Positions 17,086 to 25,441 of a stretch of DNA of 64,000 nt are shown here, piece by piece. Below the pieces are notes generated by a model that was given only the letters and a program-made list of their open reading frames with translations, did not search any database and had not been told where the DNA came from. A program made the translations under genes and the position numbers. The stretch is from assembly GCF_000250675.2 (NCBI RefSeq), contig NC_018681.1, positions 4,774,001-4,838,000 of the forward strand, in the 5' to 3' direction. The stretch is from Nocardia brasiliensis ATCC 700358. Lineage in GTDB: Bacteria; Actinomycetota; Actinomycetes; Mycobacteriales; Mycobacteriaceae. Each line of letters begins with the position of its first letter. Positions within the stretch are counted from its first letter, which is position 1.

Positions 17086-17095
17086 GAGAAACTCT
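17086..17095. promoter_or_regulatory. Possible MarR half-site upstream of the biosynthetic operon
   Basis: The sequence GAGAAACTCT lies in the 191-bp gap between the MFS gene and the L-DOPA dioxygenase start. It resembles one arm (GGAAACT) of the two stronger inverted repeats near marR and the uvrA-like gene. The second arm is not recognisable. The rest of this gap holds a small CCACCGGTGG palindrome at 17145-17154, just past the MFS stop. No clear -35/-10 pair was identified. Confidence 0.25.
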
Positions 17096-17155
17096 AAAGT
17101 CGGTGTCAGGGAAGGTTTGTCGGCAGTTGTCGAAATCCTTTGCCCCACCGGTGGT

Positions 17156-18370
17156 TTAACAATCGCCCACCGGGATACTCCCGCGCTCTTCGGGCGCGGA
17201 CCGGCCCCCGGCCGCGCCCTGGCGCGGATCCCCGACTGCGCCTCGGTGCAGGTCCGGCAGCAACGTGAGCAACCCCAGCAGCGCCATGCCCGCGCCGATC
17301 CACAGCGGCGCCACCAGGCCGAGCCCGGCACTGATCCCGAGGCCGCCCAGCCACGGGCCGAGCACGACCCCGATGTTGATGGCCGAGCCGTTGACCGTGT
17401 TGACCAGCGCTCCCTCGTTGGACACCGACATCACCCTGGCCGCCATGGCCGGGTTGAGCGGCAGCCCGATCAGCCCGAGCAGCACGGTCGTCACGATGGT
17501 CGGCACCTTGTACGAGACACACAGCGCGAACGCGACCAGCACGAGGGTCAGCGCGAGCAGCCCGCCGACCAGGATGCGGCGGGTGTAGCGATCGGCGAAC
17601 CGGCCGACCACCGCATTGCCCAGCACCGTGGCGATCCCGTACACCGCGAACAACACCGGCACCGTCGCGGGCGCGAAGTGCGTCGCATCGGTGAAAATCG
17701 GTGAGAGGTAGGTGAATCCGGCCACCACCGCGCCGATGACCAGCGCGTTGGTCGCGTACGCGCCCCACAGGCGCAGATTGCGGAAGGCTGGGATCTCGGT
17801 GCGGAAATCCAAGGTCTGGGCTCCGCCGCCACCGGGCACCAGCAGCACCACCGCCACGATGCACGCGACGGCGAGCAGGTCGACGATCCAGAAACTCGCC
17901 CGCCAGCCGTAGTGCTGTTCGATGAACGTCGCCGTCGGCAGTCCGACGACCTGAGCCACCATCATGCCGCCGTACAGCACCGACATTGCGCGACCGCGTC
18001 GTTCGGCGCCGACGAGCCGCACGCACACCGCGGCGGCCGCACCGAAGAACGCCGAGGCGGCCAGCGCGGTCACGATGCGCGCGATCACCAGCACCCAGTA
18101 GTCGGCCGCCGTGGCGGCCAGGGTCTGTCCCGCGACGAACACCGCGAGCAACAGGATCAGCGACTTCTTCTGCGCCACCCGGGACAGGGCGACGATCAGC
18201 ACCGGGCCGCCGACGACCATGCCGACGGCGAACAGCGACACCAGGTAGCCGATGGCGGCGATCGAGACGCCCAGGTCGCTCGACATGCCGGGAAGCAGTC
18301 CGGCAACCATGATCTCGGTGGTGTTGAGGCAGAAGACGCCCAGTCCCAGCACATAGACGGCGAAAGGCAT
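17156..18370 (-). CDS. MFS exporter (DHA1 family), probable PBD efflux
   Basis: 404 aa with about twelve hydrophobic segments. It begins MPFAVYVLGLGVFCLNTTEIM, the typical start of the DHA1 drug:H+ antiporter group (AraJ/CmlR-like proteins). The motif A region between TM2 and TM3 is present in variant form (SRVAQKKSLILLL). The ATG at 18370 has GGAAGGGG upstream. It lies 35 bp after the two-domain VOC gene on the same strand, so the two are probably one transcript from the divergent marR promoter. Export of the finished PBD is inferred from context. The substrate cannot be read from the sequence. Confidence 0.83.
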   Translation of the reverse strand: MPFAVYVLGLGVFCLNTTEIMVAGLLPGMSSDLGVSIAAIGYLVSLFAVGMVVGGPVLIVALSRVAQKKSLILLLAVFVAGQTLAATAADYWVLVIARIVTALAASAFFGAAAAVCVRLVGAERRGRAMSVLYGGMMVAQVVGLPTATFIEQHYGWRASFWIVDLLAVACIVAVVLLVPGGGGAQTLDFRTEIPAFRNLRLWGAYATNALVIGAVVAGFTYLSPIFTDATHFAPATVPVLFAVYGIATVLGNAVVGRFADRYTRRILVGGLLALTLVLVAFALCVSYKVPTIVTTVLLGLIGLPLNPAMAARVMSVSNEGALVNTVNGSAINIGVVLGPWLGGLGISAGLGLVAPLWIGAGMALLGLLTLLPDLHRGAVGDPRQGAAGGRSAPEERGSIPVGDC

Positions 18371-18405
18371 GAATCCCCTTCCGGGGGCCGGTGATCGGCC
18401 CGTGG

Positions 18406-19176
18406 TCAGCGCGCGGCGGGTTGCGCGAAGGAGGTCCACCGATTGCCGAACGGGTCGGTGAACTGCGCGATGACCAGGCCGTGCGCATCGGCGAACGGAT
18501 CCATCACGCGGTGTCCGCCCGCCCGCTCGACTCGATCGAGCAACGCGGCGACGTCGGTGACGAGCAGGCCCGGGATCGCGTACTCGGCGGCGTCCGGCAG
18601 GGCCGAAAGGTCCATCGTGCCGCCGATCGGCTCGGCGGCGTCCGGCGCCGAAATGCTGTAGTAGACCGCCCCTTCGGCGGCTTCGTCCCGGTCGAAGGCC
18701 CAGCCGAACGCCTGCTCGTAGAACTGCCGGGTGACGGCGAAATCCAGGGTTCCGATCTCGAACCACGCGGTGGCGTTCGGCAGCGCGGCCGTGGCCGTCG
18801 TGTCGGCTGTGCCGGTGCGCGGCGGTACGTACAGTCCGAGCCGGTTGCCTCGGGTGTCGGCGACGACGGCGGTCCGCGCGCCCGCCGGTGTTTCACCGAC
18901 TGGCTCGATCACCTTGGCGCCCAACGATTCCAGTCGCGGGATCGTGGTCGCGAGGTCGGTGCAGACGACATCGATCCACAGCGCGTCGCGGCCGCCGGGG
19001 CGCAGCGCGCCCATCGCGGCGTCCGCGCCCGGCGCGGTGATCGTGTGGTAGTCGTCGCCGATCGGGGTGAATTCCCAGGAGAACACTTCCTGGTAGAACT
19101 GCTTGGTGTGCGCCGGATCGCTGGCGGTGATATCGAACCACCCCACAGTCGCCGGCCGCGGGCTGAAGCCGCCCAT
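18406..19176 (-). CDS. Two-domain VOC (glyoxalase/bleomycin-resistance-like) protein
   Basis: 256 aa composed of two tandem VOC units. One starts GWFDITASDPAHTKQFYQEV and the second AWFEIGTLDFAVTRQFYEQAF. The strong AGGAGG-type ribosome site fixes the ATG at 19176. Family members include drug-binding immunity proteins and enzymes of varied function. It heads the putative resistance transcript with the MFS exporter and is divergent from marR across a 103-bp promoter region. It is distinct from the L-DOPA dioxygenase, which has a single unit. A drug-sequestering or modifying role is inference. Confidence 0.75.
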   Translation of the reverse strand: MGGFSPRPATVGWFDITASDPAHTKQFYQEVFSWEFTPIGDDYHTITAPGADAAMGALRPGGRDALWIDVVCTDLATTIPRLESLGAKVIEPVGETPAGARTAVVADTRGNRLGLYVPPRTGTADTTATAALPNATAWFEIGTLDFAVTRQFYEQAFGWAFDRDEAAEGAVYYSISAPDAAEPIGGTMDLSALPDAAEYAIPGLLVTDVAALLDRVERAGGHRVMDPFADAHGLVIAQFTDPFGNRWTSFAQPAAR

Positions 19177-19227
19177 GACCACTCCTCCTGTGTGACAGGG
19201 TTGTGAGTTGGTGTAGCGATTCCTACC

Positions 19228-19259
19228 GTAAACTAGTTTCCAACCGGAAATCAAGTTAC
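19228..19259. promoter_or_regulatory. Inverted-repeat operator in the marR/VOC divergent promoter
   Basis: Left arm GTAAACTAGTTTCC (19228-19241), spacer AACC, right arm GGAAATCAAGTTAC (19246-19259). Ten of fourteen positions are symmetric, including the perfect core TTTCC/GGAAA. It is 20 bp before the marR GTG and 51 bp before the VOC start. The 12-mer AAACTAGTTTCC recurs, in the opposite orientation, in the operator of the uvrA-like gene at 29,901-29,912. It is probably the MarR autoregulatory site. Confidence 0.75.
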
Positions 19260-19279
19260 CGAACGGCGAGGAGAGACCC

Positions 19280-19765
19280 GTGCCCGTTGACCCAATGCCC
19301 GCGGCGGCGGACAGCCACAGCCAGGTCCTCGACTGGCAGGACGGCGTCGAGAACGCCCTCGCCCACCTCACCTGCGTGCTCGTCGCGCGCCGCACCCGGA
19401 CCACTCCGGAGCGGGTCACCTGGCAGCAGTACGACGTGCTCGAAATGCTGCGTCTACGTGGCCCGATGACACCTTCCGCGCTGAGCGAATCGCTGAGCGT
19501 CTCCCGCCCGACGATGTCGAAAGCCCTACGCGTGCTGAAGGACCAGCACCTGGTGACCCAGGCGGCGCTCGGCACCGACCGGCGCGAACAGACCACCTCC
19601 CTCACCGCGGACGGACGCGAATTCCTCGACCGCGCCGCCGAATGCCGGCGGGAGAACGCCAAAATAGCCGAGTCCGTGCTCGATCCGGCCGAGCAGGCCG
19701 TTTTCGCGCAGCTGTGCGGCCGCGTCGCCGAGGCGATCCACTCCTCCTTGCAGACGGTTGAATGA
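19280..19765 (+). CDS. MarR-family transcriptional regulator
   Basis: 161 aa winged-helix protein. The helix-turn-helix core is MTPSALSESLSVSRPTMSKALRVLKDQHLV, quoted in parts here: SALSESLSVSRP and MSKALRVLKDQ. The wing is TDRREQTTSLTADGREFL. The GTG at 19280 follows GAGGAGAG. It is transcribed away from the VOC-MFS pair. MarR proteins usually repress their own divergent promoter and release DNA on binding a phenolic or drug-like ligand. Given the shared operator near the uvrA-like gene, a PBD or pathway intermediate is a reasonable inducer, but that is inference. Confidence 0.85.
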   Translation: MPVDPMPAAADSHSQVLDWQDGVENALAHLTCVLVARRTRTTPERVTWQQYDVLEMLRLRGPMTPSALSESLSVSRPTMSKALRVLKDQHLVTQAALGTDRREQTTSLTADGREFLDRAAECRRENAKIAESVLDPAEQAVFAQLCGRVAEAIHSSLQTVE

Positions 19766-19773
19766 CGCCCGGC

Positions 19774-19811
19774 TTCAAGAGGTTTTGAAGGTAATTTGAA
19801 ACTCCTCTGAA
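19774..19811. promoter_or_regulatory. Inverted repeat with 11-bp-spaced direct repeats upstream of the side-chain operon
   Basis: The arms TTC(A)AGAGG and CCTCTGAA form an imperfect hairpin that starts 8 bp after the marR stop. Inside it TTTGAA occurs twice (19784 and 19795), exactly 11 bp apart, the phasing used by OmpR-type and SARP regulators. It may be a marR terminator, an activator site for the FAD oxidoreductase operon (start at 19912), or both. The remaining sequence to 19911 shows no confident -35/-10 pair. Confidence 0.4.
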
Positions 19812-19911
19812 TGTGCCGGGCCGGTCGTCCCGGATATGTTCGACGTATCGGTAACAGCCTGCAGCCATTTCGCTGACGCAGGCCGAAACCGGTACGCCGA
19901 AAGGAGTTTTC

Positions 19912-21291
19912 GTGCCCGGAATTTTTGCCGCCGCGCCCGCGGTGGACGGCGAGCTGCTGCTCGACGAGTCCGCGCGCCGGGCGGTCGCCACCGACCTCGG
20001 CAACATCACCAGCGTCACCCCGGCGGCGGTGCTGCGGCCGCGCTCGGCCCAGGACATCGCCGCGCTGGTCGGCTTCTGCCACACCCACGGCATCAGCGTG
20101 TCGACCCGGGGGCAGGCGCACACCACGCTCGGTCAGGGCCTGTCCGACGGCTTGGTCATCGAGAACCGCCACCTGAACCGCATCCATTCCCTCGACGGCG
20201 ACGTGGCCGAGGTCGACGCGGGCGTCCTGTGGCGGGACCTGGTCACCGCCGCCTTCGAGCAGTCACCGCGGCGCACGCCGCCCGCCGTCACCGGATACAC
20301 CTCGCTGACCGTCGGCGGCACGCTCTCGGTCGGCGGGCTCGGCGGGCTCGTCGGCGCGTTGCGCACCGGCCTGCAGGTCGACCACGTGCGCGAACTCGAA
20401 GTGGTCACCGGGACCGGCGAACTCGTGCGGTGCTCGCCGGCGCAGCGCCGCGACCTGTTCGAGGCCGTGCTCGGCGGACTCGGCCAGTGCGGCGTGATCA
20501 CCAAGGCCGTGGTCGAACTGGAGCCCGCGCGCGAACGCGCCCGCAGCTACGTGCTGGACTACACCGACAATGCCGACTTCTTCCGTGACCTGCGCACGCT
20601 CATCGAACGGCCCGGCATCGATCACGTGTACGCCGAGCTGTATTCGCCGCAGTCCGAGCCGACACACCGGCTCTATGCGACCGTCATGTACGACCCGGCG
20701 AACCCGCCCGACGACGAGGCAGGCGTCCGTGGGTTGACCACCGAGCCCGTCATCGACGACACCCCTTACCTCGACTACGTGTTCAAGATCGACACGCTGG
20801 TCGACGGGATGCGCGAGACGGTGCACTGGGACGAGCTCGTCAAGCCGTGGTACGACGTATGGCTCGGCGGCGCGGTCGTCGAGGACTACGTCGACGAGGT
20901 CCAATCCTCGCTCACCGCACGCGATATCGGCCCCTTCGGGATCAGCCTGCTGTACCCGCAGTGCCGCACGACCATGACCAGGCCCTACCCACCGGTGCCC
21001 GAACCCGACGGTTCGGATTGGGTTTTCGTGCTCGATATCAACACGGTCGCCGAAACTCGGGGTGCGCACCCGGAATTCGTCGAGGAGATGCTCGATCGCA
21101 ACGACCGCCTGTTGACCGAGGCGCGCAAACAGTACGGCGCGGTGCTCTATCCCATCGGCTCGCTGCGCCGCACGGCTCAGGATTGGCGTGATCATTACGG
21201 CGACCGATGGCCCGCGTTCAGCGCGGCTAAAAAGCGTTTCGACCCACGGGGAATTCTCGCCCCGGGCCTCGGCATTCGCACCGACGATTAG
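19912..21291 (+). CDS. FAD-linked oxidoreductase (PCMH/VAO family) of the hydropyrrole branch
   Basis: 459 aa. The N-terminal FAD-binding PCMH domain includes AVLRPRSAQDIAALVGFC, STRGQAHTTLGQGLSDGLVI, and the SVGGLGGLVGALRTGLQVDHV segment. The C-terminus is cytokinin-dehydrogenase-like (FDPRGILAPGLGI). There is no obvious His for bicovalent flavin in the usual GxxHxxxG spot beyond GQAHTTLGQG, where His may bind the flavin covalently. Homologous flavoproteins are found in PBD clusters and have been proposed to set the final unsaturation of the pyrroline ring. The exact step is uncertain. The GTG at 19912 follows AAGGAG. It is the first gene of the plus-strand block. Confidence 0.78.
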   Translation: MPGIFAAAPAVDGELLLDESARRAVATDLGNITSVTPAAVLRPRSAQDIAALVGFCHTHGISVSTRGQAHTTLGQGLSDGLVIENRHLNRIHSLDGDVAEVDAGVLWRDLVTAAFEQSPRRTPPAVTGYTSLTVGGTLSVGGLGGLVGALRTGLQVDHVRELEVVTGTGELVRCSPAQRRDLFEAVLGGLGQCGVITKAVVELEPARERARSYVLDYTDNADFFRDLRTLIERPGIDHVYAELYSPQSEPTHRLYATVMYDPANPPDDEAGVRGLTTEPVIDDTPYLDYVFKIDTLVDGMRETVHWDELVKPWYDVWLGGAVVEDYVDEVQSSLTARDIGPFGISLLYPQCRTTMTRPYPPVPEPDGSDWVFVLDINTVAETRGAHPEFVEEMLDRNDRLLTEARKQYGAVLYPIGSLRRTAQDWRDHYGDRWPAFSAAKKRFDPRGILAPGLGIRTDD

Positions 21292-21341
21292 TCGCATTCC
21301 GCACCTTCGCGCACGCACCACGATTTCTAGGGAGTAGCCGC

Positions 21342-23141
21342 ATGCCTCCATCCAAGCCCGAACTCACCGGCACCACCGGTGCCGTGGCCAGCACGCACTG
21401 GCTCGCCTCCGCCGCGGGGATGCGGATGCTCGCCGACGGCGGCAACGCGTTCGACGCGGCCGCCGCGGCCGGATTCGTGCTCCAGGTCGTCGAACCGCAT
21501 TTCAACGGGCTCGGCGGCGATCTGTCCCTGGTCGCGCATCAGGCCGGACACGACGACGTCCAGGCGCTCTGCGCGCAGGGCCCGATGCCCCGCGCGATCA
21601 GCAGCGGCACCTTCGCCGACCTCGGCCTGCGCAGCATCCCCGGGTCCGGGCTGCTGCCCGCCTGCGTCCCCGGGGCGTTCGGCGGCTGGATGCGGTTGCT
21701 CGCCGAGTTCGGCACCAAGCGCCTCGCCGAGGTGCTCGAGCCCGCGATCGGCTACGCCGACAAGGGTTTTCCGCTGCTACCGGAGACGGCGCGGGCCATC
21801 GATGTGCTGGCCCCGCTGTTCCGCGCGGAATGGCACGGATCCGAACAGGTCTATCTGAAGGGCGGCAACGCCCCCGCCGCGGGGAGCCGCTTCCGCAATC
21901 CCGCGCTGGCCAACACCTATCAACGCCTCATCAAGGCCGCCGAGTCCGCGTCGGGCGAGCGCGAAGCCCAGTTCCGGGCCGCGCACGACGCCTTCTACAA
22001 AGGCTTTGTCGCAGCGGAGATCTCGGAATTCCTCGAGTCGGGGCCGATGCTCGACGCCACCGGCCGCCGGCACCGCGGTCTGCTCACCGCCGACGATCTC
22101 GCCGACTGGACACCCTCGGTCGAGACCGCACCGAGCCACAGCTACGGGCCCTACCAGGTCTTCAAGCCGGGACCGTGGTCGCAGGGTCCGGTCTTCCTGC
22201 AGCAGCTCGCGCTGCTCGACGGCTTCGATCTCGCCCGCATGGGCCAGGGCAGTGCCGAGTACGTGCACACGGTGATCGAGTGCACCAAGCTCGCGATGGC
22301 CGATCGCGAAGCCTGGTACGGCGATCCGGCCTTCAGCGACGTGCCGCTGGCCGGCCTGCTCGACGCGGAGTACAACCGGCAGCGCCGCGCCCTCGTCGGC
22401 GCGCGCGCCGAACCCACGCTGCGGCCCGGCGCGCCCGGCGGGCGCACCTCGTTCCTCCCCGACCTGCCGGTCCCCGACGATCCGGACGCCGACTCCGAGT
22501 GGATGTCGCAGTTGCAGAACGGATTACCGACGATCCTGCAGGCGACCAAGGCGAAGACCGACACGGTCACCGTCACCGCCGTCGACCGGCACGGCAACAT
22601 GGTCGCCGCGACTCCGAGCGGCGGGTGGCTGAAGAGTTCACCGGCCATCGGCAGCCTCGGTTTCCCGCTCGGCACCCGCGGCCAGTGCATGTTCCTCACC
22701 GAGGGCCACCCGAATTCGCTCGGGCCGGGCAAACGGCCCCGGACCACGCTGAGTCCGTCGGTGGCGCTGCGGGACGGACGTCCGTACGTCGCCTTCGGCA
22801 CCCCCGGCGGCGACCGGCAGGATCAGTGGACCTTGCAGTTCTTCCTCAACGTGGCCGATTTCGGGCTCGACTTCCAGAGCGCGACCGAGACGACCGCTTT
22901 CCACACCGATCAGGTGCCCGCGTCGTTCACTCCGCACGCGCATCGGCCCGGCGTGGTGGTGGCGGAGCAAACGTGCCCGCCCGAGGTCGTCGCCGACCTG
23001 CGCGCCCGCGGACACGACGTGGACCTCGTCCCCGCGTACTCGCTGGGCCGGGTCTGCGCGGTCGGGTTCACCGACGATCACGAGTTCGTCCGTGCGGCGG
23101 CGAGCCCGCGCGGCAGGCACGCCTACGCGGTGGCCGAATAG
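21342..23141 (+). CDS. Gamma-glutamyltransferase homologue, C-C bond-cleaving hydrolase (LmbA type)
   Basis: 599 aa Ntn-hydrolase of the gamma-glutamyltranspeptidase family. It has the N-terminal family core GGNAFDAAAAAGFVLQVVEP and HFNGLGGDLS. The self-processing site is TDTVTVTAVDRHGNMVAATP, where Thr408 aligns with the nucleophilic Thr that begins the small subunit of true transpeptidases. In lincomycin, hormaomycin and PBD clusters this homologue (LmbA in lincomycin) removes an oxalyl-type unit from the ring-opened DOPA product by C-C cleavage rather than acting on glutathione. No signal peptide is seen, which agrees with a cytoplasmic biosynthetic role. Confidence 0.85.
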   Translation: MPPSKPELTGTTGAVASTHWLASAAGMRMLADGGNAFDAAAAAGFVLQVVEPHFNGLGGDLSLVAHQAGHDDVQALCAQGPMPRAISSGTFADLGLRSIPGSGLLPACVPGAFGGWMRLLAEFGTKRLAEVLEPAIGYADKGFPLLPETARAIDVLAPLFRAEWHGSEQVYLKGGNAPAAGSRFRNPALANTYQRLIKAAESASGEREAQFRAAHDAFYKGFVAAEISEFLESGPMLDATGRRHRGLLTADDLADWTPSVETAPSHSYGPYQVFKPGPWSQGPVFLQQLALLDGFDLARMGQGSAEYVHTVIECTKLAMADREAWYGDPAFSDVPLAGLLDAEYNRQRRALVGARAEPTLRPGAPGGRTSFLPDLPVPDDPDADSEWMSQLQNGLPTILQATKAKTDTVTVTAVDRHGNMVAATPSGGWLKSSPAIGSLGFPLGTRGQCMFLTEGHPNSLGPGKRPRTTLSPSVALRDGRPYVAFGTPGGDRQDQWTLQFFLNVADFGLDFQSATETTAFHTDQVPASFTPHAHRPGVVVAEQTCPPEVVADLRARGHDVDLVPAYSLGRVCAVGFTDDHEFVRAAASPRGRHAYAVAE

Positions 23142-23177
23142 CGCTGGGCGACAACGATTCAGAAAGAGATGACAATC

Positions 23178-24242
23178 ATGACGAGCACGCAATACCGGCC
23201 GGAGATCGTCGAACTCGACGACGCACAGCAGCGCCGGGAGTGGCAGGCGTTCACGTTGTCGGACCTGCCCGAGATGATCAGCTCGATGCACGCGTGCCAC
23301 GCGGTGCGCGCGCTCGCCGACACGCCCTTGCTCGAGCGGTTGCGCACCGGGCCGCAGCGGACCCGGCAGGTGCTGCTCGCCGGCATCGATCCCGAGATCG
23401 GACCCGGGTTCCTGCGCTACCTCGTGCGGCGCGGCATCCTCGAAACCCGCGGCGCGGAATACTTTCTCACCCGCCTCGGCGAATTCCTCACCACCGATGT
23501 CTCGCTCGCGCGCCTCGGCGTCTACGTCGACGCGTACGGCGCGGTCACCAGCCGGATCGGCGATCTGCTCACCGGCACCGCGGTGTACGGCAAGGACGTG
23601 GTGCGCGACGGCGGCAAGCTGGGCGCGCATTGCGACACGCTGTTCTCCGTCTTCCATACCCCGACCCTGCTGCGCGCCATGCGCGGGCGCGAGGTGACGC
23701 GCATCCTCGACATCGGTTGCGGCGGTGGGCAGTTGCTGGTGGACGCCTGCCTGCGCGATCCCACGCTCAGCGGCATCGGCCTCGATATCGATGCCGACGC
23801 CGTGGACGTGGCCAACGAGCACGCCCGCCGCAGCGGCGTCGCCGATCGCGTGCGGTTCGTCGTCGGGGACGCGTTCGCCCCCGGCACCTGGCCGCAGGAG
23901 TGCTTCGCGGCCGACGGGCTCTGCATGATGAGCGCGCTGCACGAGCATTTCCGCAACGGCGAACAAGCCGTCGTCGACCTGCTCGACGACATCTCGACCA
24001 AGTTCCCGCAGTTGAAGATCCTGCTCGTCGGCGAACCGGAGATCCGCTACGACGGGCGCGAGAACGACGACGATTTCTTCCTGATCCACGTGCTGACCGG
24101 ACAGGGCCTGCCGCGCGACCGCTCGGCCTGGTTCGACGTGTTCGAGAAGTCCACGCTGACCTGCCGCCGGATGTACACGCGTCCGAGCGCCGGGCCGCGC
24201 ATGTGCTTCTACGACTTGGTCGCCGGAGCGGAGCAGCCGTGA
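23178..24242 (+). CDS. SAM-dependent C-methyltransferase extending the proline side chain (LmbW/SibZ type)
   Basis: About 354 aa with a dimerisation-type N-terminus and a class I SAM fold. Motif I ILDIGCGGGQLLVDA is near residue 175, then GIGLDIDADAVDVA. In 4-alkylproline pathways a methyltransferase of this type adds the terminal carbon of the three-carbon side chain. Its presence therefore predicts a C3 substituent, as in anthramycin, rather than C2. I prefer the ATG at 23178, which has AGAAAGAG about 10 bases upstream. The ATG at 23169, in frame, is too close to that site. The stop overlaps the P450 GTG (GTGA). Confidence 0.83.
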   Translation: MTSTQYRPEIVELDDAQQRREWQAFTLSDLPEMISSMHACHAVRALADTPLLERLRTGPQRTRQVLLAGIDPEIGPGFLRYLVRRGILETRGAEYFLTRLGEFLTTDVSLARLGVYVDAYGAVTSRIGDLLTGTAVYGKDVVRDGGKLGAHCDTLFSVFHTPTLLRAMRGREVTRILDIGCGGGQLLVDACLRDPTLSGIGLDIDADAVDVANEHARRSGVADRVRFVVGDAFAPGTWPQECFAADGLCMMSALHEHFRNGEQAVVDLLDDISTKFPQLKILLVGEPEIRYDGRENDDDFFLIHVLTGQGLPRDRSAWFDVFEKSTLTCRRMYTRPSAGPRMCFYDLVAGAEQP

Positions 24243-25441
24243 CCGAGACGACGATCCGCGCCGCTGCCACCGACCTCGATCCGTTCTCGACCGAAGCCCT
24301 GCTCGACCCCTATCCGCAGTTCCAGGCGTTGCGCGACCTGGGGCCGGTCGTCTACCTGCGCGAGCACGATCTCTACGGACTGTTCCGCTACGACCAGGTG
24401 CGTGCGGCACTGGTCGATTGGGAGGGTTTCAGTTCCGCCCAGGGCATCGCGATGAATCCCACCGCCAACGAGCTCTCCGACGGTTCCCTGCTCTCGATGG
24501 ACCCGCCGCGGCACCGGGCGGTACGCAAAGTCCTCGATGACGCGTTGCGCCCCAAGTACGTTCGCAAGGTCGCCGGCGATATCGAGCAACTCGCCGACGA
24601 TCTGGTCGAGGACCTGATGCGCCGTGACGAGTTCGACGGCGTCACCGATTTCGCGGCGAAGCTGCCGGTGGACATCGTCATGGACCTCATCGGCTTCCCA
24701 CGCGACGAATACCGCGACAAGATCCTCGTCTGGGCGCTCGGCGCGTTCAACTACTTCGGGCCGCCCGGGGCTCGGCAGTCCTCGACCTTCCCCGACGTGC
24801 AGGCGCTGATGCAGTACCTCGTCACCGATGCCACGCCCGACAAACTGCTGCCGGACAGCTTCGGCCAGATCGTCTGGGCGGCAGCAGAACACGGCGAGAT
24901 CACCGAGAACGAAGCGCTGATGACGATGAGCGCCTACGCCTGCGCCGGATTGGACACCACCATCGCCGGCGTGGCGAGCACGCTCTGGCTGCTGGCCCGG
25001 AATCCGGAACAGTGGGCAGCCATCCGGCAGGATCCGAAACTGATTCCCGGAGCCTTCCTGGAGGGCGTCCGGATGGAGACCCCGATCCAGTCGTTCTCCC
25101 GGGTCACCACCGGCGACACCGACGTGGACGGCGTGACCATCCCCGAGGGCGCCCGCGTCGTGGTCTCCTTCGCCGCCGCGAACCGCGACGAACGGCACTA
25201 TCCCGAGCCGGATCGCTTCGACGCGCGCCGAAACCCGGCCGACACCGTCGGATTCGGGTTCGGGGTGCACAACTGCCCGGGGCGCACGCTCGCCTCGATG
25301 GAGGCGCACGCGCTGTTCGGCGCGCTGGCCGAACGGGCGGACACGCTCGAGCTGACGGGCGAACCCACCCGCACACCGAACAACATCACCCGCGGACTGG
25401 ACCGGCTGCCCATCCGCATCGCCGGCAAGGCGACATCGTGA
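24239..25441 (+). CDS. Cytochrome P450, probable side-chain methyl hydroxylase
   Basis: 400 aa bacterial class I P450. The I-helix is AYACAGLDTTIAG near 233-245, the K-helix ExxR is in LEGVRMETP, and the haem Cys is in GFGVHNCPGRTLASME near residue 346. The GTG at 24239 overlaps the methyltransferase stop, and the stop overlaps the alcohol dehydrogenase GTG, so all three are coupled. In the anthramycin pathway a P450 begins oxidation of the side-chain terminal methyl. The following alcohol and aldehyde dehydrogenases and amidotransferase make that role likely here. No ferredoxin gene is adjacent, so electron partners must come from elsewhere. Confidence 0.88.
   Translation: MTETTIRAAATDLDPFSTEALLDPYPQFQALRDLGPVVYLREHDLYGLFRYDQVRAALVDWEGFSSAQGIAMNPTANELSDGSLLSMDPPRHRAVRKVLDDALRPKYVRKVAGDIEQLADDLVEDLMRRDEFDGVTDFAAKLPVDIVMDLIGFPRDEYRDKILVWALGAFNYFGPPGARQSSTFPDVQALMQYLVTDATPDKLLPDSFGQIVWAAAEHGEITENEALMTMSAYACAGLDTTIAGVASTLWLLARNPEQWAAIRQDPKLIPGAFLEGVRMETPIQSFSRVTTGDTDVDGVTIPEGARVVVSFAAANRDERHYPEPDRFDARRNPADTVGFGFGVHNCPGRTLASMEAHALFGALAERADTLELTGEPTRTPNNITRGLDRLPIRIAGKATS

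Noticed and set aside
17145..17154. CCACCGGTGG palindrome as an operator or terminator
   Set aside because: Only 5-bp arms without a loop or T-tract. Such GC palindromes are common by chance at this base composition.
14717..23141. A lincomycin- or hormaomycin-type pathway based on the LmbA/B1/B2/X/Y homologues
   Set aside because: Octose or hormaomycin genes are absent, and the complete tryptophan-kynurenine branch plus the reductase-terminated NRPS identify a PBD.
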